Shown here: positions 33,363-38,107 of the stretch, piece after piece
Position numbering within the stretch: position 1 is the stretch's first letter
Layout: each line of letters begins with the position of its first letter
Assembly (NCBI GenBank): GCA_026391655.1
Contig: JAPLDR010000121.1
Location: 22,928 to 61,034 of the forward strand
Direction: 5' to 3'
Source of the DNA: Bacteroidia bacterium
GTDB taxonomy: Bacteria > Bacteroidota > Bacteroidia > Bacteroidales > Prolixibacteraceae
DNA length: 38,107 bases
Notes under the pieces: generated by a model
Databases searched by the model: none
The model's input: only the letters and a program-made list of their open reading frames with translations
Told to the model about the DNA's origin: nothing
Made by a program: the position numbers and the translations under genes

Positions 33363-34772
33363 ATGAAACAGTACAACTTCAAAACCCATGTCAGGGAAAT
33401 ATTAGCAGATACGGTCACTCCTGTAAGTGTCTACCTCAAAATGCGCGATATTTTTCCAAATGCTTTGCTCCTCGAAAGTTCCGATCATCACAGTCTCGAA
33501 AACAGCTATTCATTTATATGCCTAAAACCAGAAGCATCAATTGAGGTAGAACAATTCAAAACCACCAAAAAATACCCGGATGGGAAAATTGAGGCTGGTG
33601 AAATCAACAAAAGCGGACAGCTTGCAGATGAAATGGAGGCGTTCTTTGACTGCTTTAAGGCTGAGAATCATCTGCCCGAACTTCCCGCCAACGGATTTTT
33701 CGGCTATGTCAGTTATGATGGCGTACAATATTTTGAAACTATCAGGTTTAATAATCCGGTGAACCCAACTTATGCAATTCCTGAAATTCACTATGCTTTT
33801 TATCATTACATCATTGCGATCAATCACTTTCAAAATCGCATTCAATTGATTGAAAACCTATTCGAGGGAGAGACTTCATCATTGACCGCGATTGAAGATT
33901 TGCTGACCAGCCGCAATTTCGCTACCTTCTCGTTTGACACCATTGACGGAGAAAGCTCAAATATAAATGACGAGGAGTTTAAACAGATGGTTACGAAGGG
34001 AAAAGATCACTGTTTCCGAGGAGACGTATTTCAGATCGTTCTTTCGAGGCAATACGCTCAACAATTTTTAGGTGACGATTTTAATGTTTACCGCGCCCTT
34101 CGTTCAATTAATCCTTCGCCTTACCTTTTTTATTTCGATTATGGGAATTACAAAATATTCGGATCCTCGCCGGAAGCACAACTTCAGATCAATCAACAAA
34201 AAGTCTCAATCAATCCCATCGCCGGCACCTTTCGCAGAACAGGAAATGACGAACAGGATCGTTTGCTTGCAGAAAGACTTTCGAATGACCCTAAGGAGAA
34301 TGCAGAACATGTGATGTTGGTCGATCTTGCCCGCAATGATCTGAGCCGCAATGCAACAGAAGTGGAAGTTGAGCTTTTCCGCGAAGTACAGTTCTATTCG
34401 CATGTGATCCATTTGGTTTCCAAAGTAACCGGAATACTTCCTGAAGGAGCAAATCCTGTCCGCGTTATGGGCGATTCTTTTCCTGCAGGAACACTTTCCG
34501 GAGCGCCAAAGTATAAGGCAATGGAACTAATTGATCGGTACGAAAACCAGAATCGGGGTTATTATGGCGGATGTATCGGATTTATCGGTTTCGACAACCG
34601 TTTAAACCATGCAATTATGATTCGTTCATTCCTGAGCAAAAACAACATACTCTACTACCAGGCGGGAGCCGGTATTGTAGCCGCATCTGATGAAGAAAGT
34701 GAATTACAGGAAGTTGGAAATAAACTTGCGGCATTAAAGAAAGCGATCGTAATGGCCCGGGGAATAAAATAA
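33363..34772 (+). CDS. trpE: Anthranilate synthase component I
   Basis: TrpE makes anthranilate from chorismate, with ammonia supplied by TrpG, as the first step of tryptophan synthesis. The 469-residue protein has the N-terminal tryptophan-feedback motif LLES (36-39). The chorismate-binding domain has DVFQIVLSRQYAQ, SPSPYLFYFDYG-like PSPYLFYF, PIAGTFRRTGNDEQD, ENAEHVMLVDLARNDLSR and the strongly conserved FPAGTLSGAPKYKAMELI. The G-rich end GCIGFIGFD is intact. Regulation is expected at two levels: feedback inhibition by tryptophan and the tandem attenuators directly upstream. It is the first gene of the trp operon. Confidence 0.97.
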   Translation: MKQYNFKTHVREILADTVTPVSVYLKMRDIFPNALLLESSDHHSLENSYSFICLKPEASIEVEQFKTTKKYPDGKIEAGEINKSGQLADEMEAFFDCFKAENHLPELPANGFFGYVSYDGVQYFETIRFNNPVNPTYAIPEIHYAFYHYIIAINHFQNRIQLIENLFEGETSSLTAIEDLLTSRNFATFSFDTIDGESSNINDEEFKQMVTKGKDHCFRGDVFQIVLSRQYAQQFLGDDFNVYRALRSINPSPYLFYFDYGNYKIFGSSPEAQLQINQQKVSINPIAGTFRRTGNDEQDRLLAERLSNDPKENAEHVMLVDLARNDLSRNATEVEVELFREVQFYSHVIHLVSKVTGILPEGANPVRVMGDSFPAGTLSGAPKYKAMELIDRYENQNRGYYGGCIGFIGFDNRLNHAIMIRSFLSKNNILYYQAGAGIVAASDEESELQEVGNKLAALKKAIVMARGIK

Positions 34773-34823
34773 TGAACAATCCCGGTAAAATTGATATTAC
34801 AGCATTAAAAAAATAAGAATCAA

Positions 34824-35390
34824 ATGAAAATATTAGTAATCGACAATTATGACTCTTTCACCTACAACCTTGTTCACGCCTTGAAAAAGTTTGAAGGAGT
34901 TGTTGTAACTGTCAAAAGAAATGATGAAGTGGCTGAAGGAGAGCCCGATTTATACGACAAAATCGTATTCTCACCCGGACCCGGACTTCCGGTTGAAGCC
35001 GGCTCTTTACTGTCAATCATTCGGGATTATGCGGGCAAAAAACCAATGTTAGGCGTTTGTTTAGGACACCAGGCGATTGGCGAATCATTTGGTGGAACAT
35101 TACAAAACATGCACGATGTTCTTCATGGTATTGCAACCCCGGTAACTGTTATTTCCAAATCGTATCTTTTCGATAATATTCCCGAAACTTTCGATGCCGG
35201 GCGTTACCATTCATGGATTGTTGAAAAAGATACACTTCCCTCGGTTCTTGAGATTACGAGTATCGACAAAGAGCGACGGATTATGTCGTTTCAACACCGG
35301 GAATATGATATTCAAGGGGTTCAATTCCATCCGGAATCGGTCTTAACGCCGATTGGAGAAAAGATTCTCGAAAACTGGGTCAGACATTGA
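34824..35390 (+). CDS. trpG: Anthranilate synthase component II (glutamine amidotransferase)
   Basis: A 188-residue class I glutamine amidotransferase that supplies ammonia to TrpE. The N-terminus MKILVIDNYDSFTYNLVHAL and oxyanion segment FSPGPGLP are characteristic. The nucleophile is C79 in GVCLGHQAIGE, and the triad His-Glu lies in VQFHPESVLT. All are present and the length is normal. It lies 51 bases behind trpE. The next gene begins 56 bases after it, and no terminator is visible in between. Confidence 0.96.
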   Translation: MKILVIDNYDSFTYNLVHALKKFEGVVVTVKRNDEVAEGEPDLYDKIVFSPGPGLPVEAGSLLSIIRDYAGKKPMLGVCLGHQAIGESFGGTLQNMHDVLHGIATPVTVISKSYLFDNIPETFDAGRYHSWIVEKDTLPSVLEITSIDKERRIMSFQHREYDIQGVQFHPESVLTPIGEKILENWVRH

Positions 35391-35446
35391 CGATCTGGAG
35401 AACCCGTTATTTCAATTTATTTTCAAATCATTTCAAAAAAATTAAA

Positions 35447-36363
35447 ATGAGAGATATTCTGAGTTACCTTTTCGAATACAAAAGGTTATCGCTACAAGAA
35501 GCAGAAGAGATCCTGCTTGAAATTGCCGGTGGTAAACACTCCGATGCTGAGATTGCTGCCTTCATCACTGTATTCAATATGCGGACAATAAGCATTGATG
35601 AGCTGGCCGGATTTCGAAATGCATTGCTAAAAACCAGTATGCCAATTGATTTATCCGGATTTAATACGATCGATTTGTGCGGAACAGGCGGCGATGGGAA
35701 AGATACATTCAATATCTCCACATTATCTGCTTTCGTCGTTGCAGGCGCTGGTGCAACGGTGGCCAAACATGGTAATTATGCCGCTTCCTCTGGCTGCGGG
35801 TCGTCGAATGTCATGGAGCATCTCGGTTATAAATTCTCGAATGATCACGACAGGTTGCGTAAAGAGCTGGATAATTGCGGAATCACGTTCCTTCATGCCC
35901 CGTTTTTCAATCCCGCAATGAAAAATGTGGCGCCTGTTCGTCGTGCATTACGACTAAAAACCTTTTTTAATATGCTCGGTCCGATGGTGAATCCAGGCAG
36001 ACCACAAAACCAGATAGTCGGGGTTTTCAGCCTCGAACTGGCTCGAATGTATAACTATCTTTATCAACTGAGTAATGTTAATTACTGCATTATTCATAGT
36101 CTGGATGGTTATGACGAGATTTCCCTCACTGGTGATTTTAAGGTTCTCACCAACAATTCAGACCGGATACTTTCACCTTCCAATCTTGGAATGCCAATAG
36201 TTAAAGCCAAAGAATTGGCCGGATCGGGCGATATACCAGGAACAGCGGCCATTTTCATGAATGTTCTTAACAAGGGATTGAAGAGTGTCTCGAAGCTGCC
36301 AAATCATCCTTAATCGGAGGAAAGGCGCTGAAAGTTTTTACAAAATTAATCTCATTGCAATGA
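35447..36363 (+). pseudogene. trpD: Anthranilate phosphoribosyltransferase, frameshifted with an internal deletion
   Basis: TrpD transfers phosphoribosyl from PRPP to anthranilate. The ATG at 35447 (MRDILSYLFEYKRLS) begins the family N-terminus; an in-frame ATG at 35387, inside trpG, is less likely. The PRPP loop LCGTGGDGKDTFNIST (77-92), KHGN (107-110) and ARRALxLKTFFNMLGPMVNP-type motif are intact. After AAIFMNVLNKGL (about residue 276) the frame runs out as KSVSKLPNHP to a TAA at 36311-36313. In another frame, from 36277, the normal end follows: EECLEAAKSSLIGGKALKVF then TKLISLQ, to a TGA at 36361-36363. That TGA overlaps the trpC ATG. The conserved NAA-containing stretch between the two parts is missing, so about 25-30 codons plus one or two bases appear deleted. 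As read, the product is truncated. Confidence 0.88.
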
Positions 36364-37151
36364 GAACAATTCTTGATGAAATCGTAGAAGACCGAAGAGC
36401 GGAAGTTTCGAAGCAAAAACAAGAAATTCCTCTCGGGGAAATTCAGGCAAAAATCGATTTTAGCACCACTTGCAATTCATTGTCTGCCAAATTACTGTCA
36501 CAAGAAACCAGCGGTATTATTGCGGAATTCAAAAGAAGGTCGCCATCAAAAGGGGTGATCAACGATCGTGTTCAACCGGATATAGTTACTAAAGGTTATG
36601 CCGATGCTGGTGCATCAGGATTATCGGTTCTCACTGACGGGAAATATTTCGGTGGCTGTACCGCCGATTTTACGGCCGCCAGGAATGCAAATCCGTTTAT
36701 TCCGCTTCTCCGAAAGGATTTTATGGTCGACGAATACCAGCTTTTCGAATCAAGATTACTTAAGGCCGACGTAATTTTACTGATTGCGGCGGTTTTGAAA
36801 AAGCCCCAGATTTCCCGATATACAGCTATCGCGCACGAACTAGGAATGGAGGTGCTACTTGAATTGCACGACGAAAGTGAGATTGAAATGATTAACGAGG
36901 AGGTAGATATGATTGGTATCAACAACCGGAACCTCAAAGATTTTAAGGTTGATCTGGATCGTTCGCTCAAATTGCTCGATCGGCTTCCTGCAAATGTGGT
37001 AAAAATATCGGAAAGCGGATTAGGTGATCCTGAAACAGTAGATTTCCTGCGTAGTCGAGGTTTTCACGGGTTTTTGATGGGAGAGAATTTTATGAAATCA
37101 GAAAACCCATCATTGGCCTGTCTTGATTTTATTTCAAGATTAAAATATTAA
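36360..37151 (+). CDS. trpC: Indole-3-glycerol phosphate synthase
   Basis: A 263-residue TIM-barrel enzyme that closes the indole ring in tryptophan synthesis. The ATG at 36360 (MRTILDEIVEDRRAEV) is chosen because it matches the family start and overlaps the ancestral trpD stop (ATGA); an in-frame ATG at 36285 would read through the trpD tail in the wrong frame. Catalytic segments: IIAEFKRRSPSKG (Glu and Lys), LLRKDFMVDEYQ, MEVLLELHDESEIE, IGINNRNLKDF and VKISESGL. All appear intact. It lies 21 bases before trpF. Confidence 0.96.
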   Translation: MRTILDEIVEDRRAEVSKQKQEIPLGEIQAKIDFSTTCNSLSAKLLSQETSGIIAEFKRRSPSKGVINDRVQPDIVTKGYADAGASGLSVLTDGKYFGGCTADFTAARNANPFIPLLRKDFMVDEYQLFESRLLKADVILLIAAVLKKPQISRYTAIAHELGMEVLLELHDESEIEMINEEVDMIGINNRNLKDFKVDLDRSLKLLDRLPANVVKISESGLGDPETVDFLRSRGFHGFLMGENFMKSENPSLACLDFISRLKY

Positions 37152-37172
37152 ACATTACATGATTAGGATCTT

Positions 37173-37823
37173 ATGAAAATAAAAGTTTGCGGAATGCGCA
37201 ATCAGTCAAATATTGAGGAAGTTGTGAAACTAAAACCCGATTACATTGGTTTTATCTTTTATCCAAAATCGAAACGCTTTATCGGGGAGCAAATCCCGGA
37301 TGACATTCAGACATTGGTTCCGGTTTATATTCAAAAAGTTGGTGTTTTTGTCGATGAGCCATTTGACAACCTGCTTGAAAAGTTCAGAAGTAATAAGCTC
37401 GATATGATTCAACTTCACGGAAGTGAATTGCCTGGCTACTGCGAAAGACTTATGAAACTCCATATTCCGGTAATAAAAGTATTTAGTATTGATTCGGGGT
37501 TCAATTTTGAGACAGTTGAACCTTATGAGCTTTTTTGCAATTATTACCTTTTCGACACGGCAGGTGAACTGCGCGGCGGAACAGGTATAAAATTCGACTG
37601 GAAAAAGCTGGACGAGTACACAGCAGATAAGCCATTTTTTCTTAGTGGCGGCATTCAACCGACAGATGTGGCGGAGATTAAAGCTATTAAAAACAATAAA
37701 TTACATGCAATTGATGTAAACAGTGGATTTGAGATTGAACCTGGAGTGAAAGATATTCCAAAACTTAAAACATTTATTGACAGAGTTCGGGATAATTCAG
37801 GTCAACAGACTTTAGTGCTGTAG
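37173..37823 (+). CDS. trpF: Phosphoribosylanthranilate isomerase
   Basis: A 216-residue TIM-barrel enzyme that converts phosphoribosylanthranilate to the carboxyphenylamino deoxyribulose phosphate. The N-terminal general base is the Cys in MKIKVCGMRNQSNIE. Further motifs are YIGFIFYPKSKR, VGVFVDEPFDN, IQLHGSE, the general acid region LFDTAGELRGGTGIKFDW, FLSGGI and DVNSGFEIEPGVKD. The length is normal. It is a separate gene here, not fused to trpC. Confidence 0.96.
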   Translation: MKIKVCGMRNQSNIEEVVKLKPDYIGFIFYPKSKRFIGEQIPDDIQTLVPVYIQKVGVFVDEPFDNLLEKFRSNKLDMIQLHGSELPGYCERLMKLHIPVIKVFSIDSGFNFETVEPYELFCNYYLFDTAGELRGGTGIKFDWKKLDEYTADKPFFLSGGIQPTDVAEIKAIKNNKLHAIDVNSGFEIEPGVKDIPKLKTFIDRVRDNSGQQTLVL

Positions 37824-37953
37824 AATGAAATCAGAAAAGATCATTATAACGAATGATAAAGTTTAGAATATTTTAAATTATAAATACTTAAAGGCTACAG
37901 CCTTCAGCCTTATATTCCAAGTAATTACAATTTATCACTTAAAAATACAATTC

Positions 37954-38107
37954 AATGAGCTATCAGGCAAATGATAAAGGATACTACGGCACATTTGGGG
38001 GAGCGTTTATTCCCGAAATGATGTATCCAAACATCAATCAACTACAAAACTGCTATCTTGAGATTATCGAAAGCGATGAATTCCGGCAAGAGTTTCGGCA
38101 ATTACTT
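37954..38107 (+). CDS. trpB: Tryptophan synthase beta subunit (3' end outside window)
   Basis: The first 51 codons of TrpB: MSYQANDKGYYGTFGGAF, then IPEMMYPNIN, which is the family N-terminus (YGxFGGxFIPE). The rest lies beyond the window. It completes the order trpE-G-D-C-F-B and starts 130 bases after trpF. That gap contains AAGGCT...AGCCTT, a weak 6-bp hairpin without a T-tract (37890-37910), so the operon probably continues through it. TrpB condenses indole with serine. Confidence 0.93.

Noticed and set aside
1-38107. tRNA or rRNA genes
   Set aside because: I looked for T-loop and anticodon-stem patterns in the intergenic regions and saw none. A covariance-model search would be needed to exclude divergent cases.

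Overview
The window looks like chromosomal DNA of a member of the Bacteroidota. The evidence is the near absence of Shine-Dalgarno sequences, several promoter boxes of the TAnnTTTG type, a double-glycine leader peptide with a C39-peptidase exporter, and the overall gene content. I cannot place it below phylum level. Most of the window is ordinary housekeeping and accessory sequence, with three unusual islands.

Layout. 1-9091: partial epimerase, small cupin, membrane-anchored phosphoesterase, short exported protein, glycosyltransferase overlapping tsaB, orphan LytTR regulator, glycogen phosphorylase and an exported sugar isomerase-like protein. 9092-13383 (AT-rich island): a 1019-residue protein with two membrane helices, a STAND-like P-loop NTPase, a probable winged helix and 18 PPR-like repeats of exactly 32 residues. 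It is followed by a non-coding array of 41-bp tandem repeats. 13384-22400: lipoprotein, two acetyltransferases plus a decayed third, DJ-1/PfpI protein, dapF with an in-frame stop, cysteine hydrolase, small membrane protein, gltX, exported superoxide dismutase and kbl.

22454-32485 is a candidate peptide natural-product island: a divergent ATP-grasp peptide-maturase-like enzyme, a HlyD-type adaptor, a C39-peptidase ABC exporter and a divergently transcribed 71-residue peptide with a GG leader. Next to it are an exported TPR-CHAT protease-like protein and, convergent to it, an ECF-type sigma factor with a membrane TPR/anti-sigma-like partner. The sigma gene and the CHAT gene carry the same upstream element (AAATnCTTATCTTGC) at exactly the same distance, 33 nt, from their start codons. 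This suggests one regulon.

32486-38107 is the start of a trp operon, trpE-G-D-C-F-B (trpB cut by the window edge). It is preceded by two separate Trp-rich leader peptides, each followed by its own intrinsic terminator, i.e. tandem attenuators. trpD carries a frameshift with an apparent internal deletion, although its original stop still overlaps the trpC start. dapF and trpD are the two biosynthetic genes that appear broken in this sequence.
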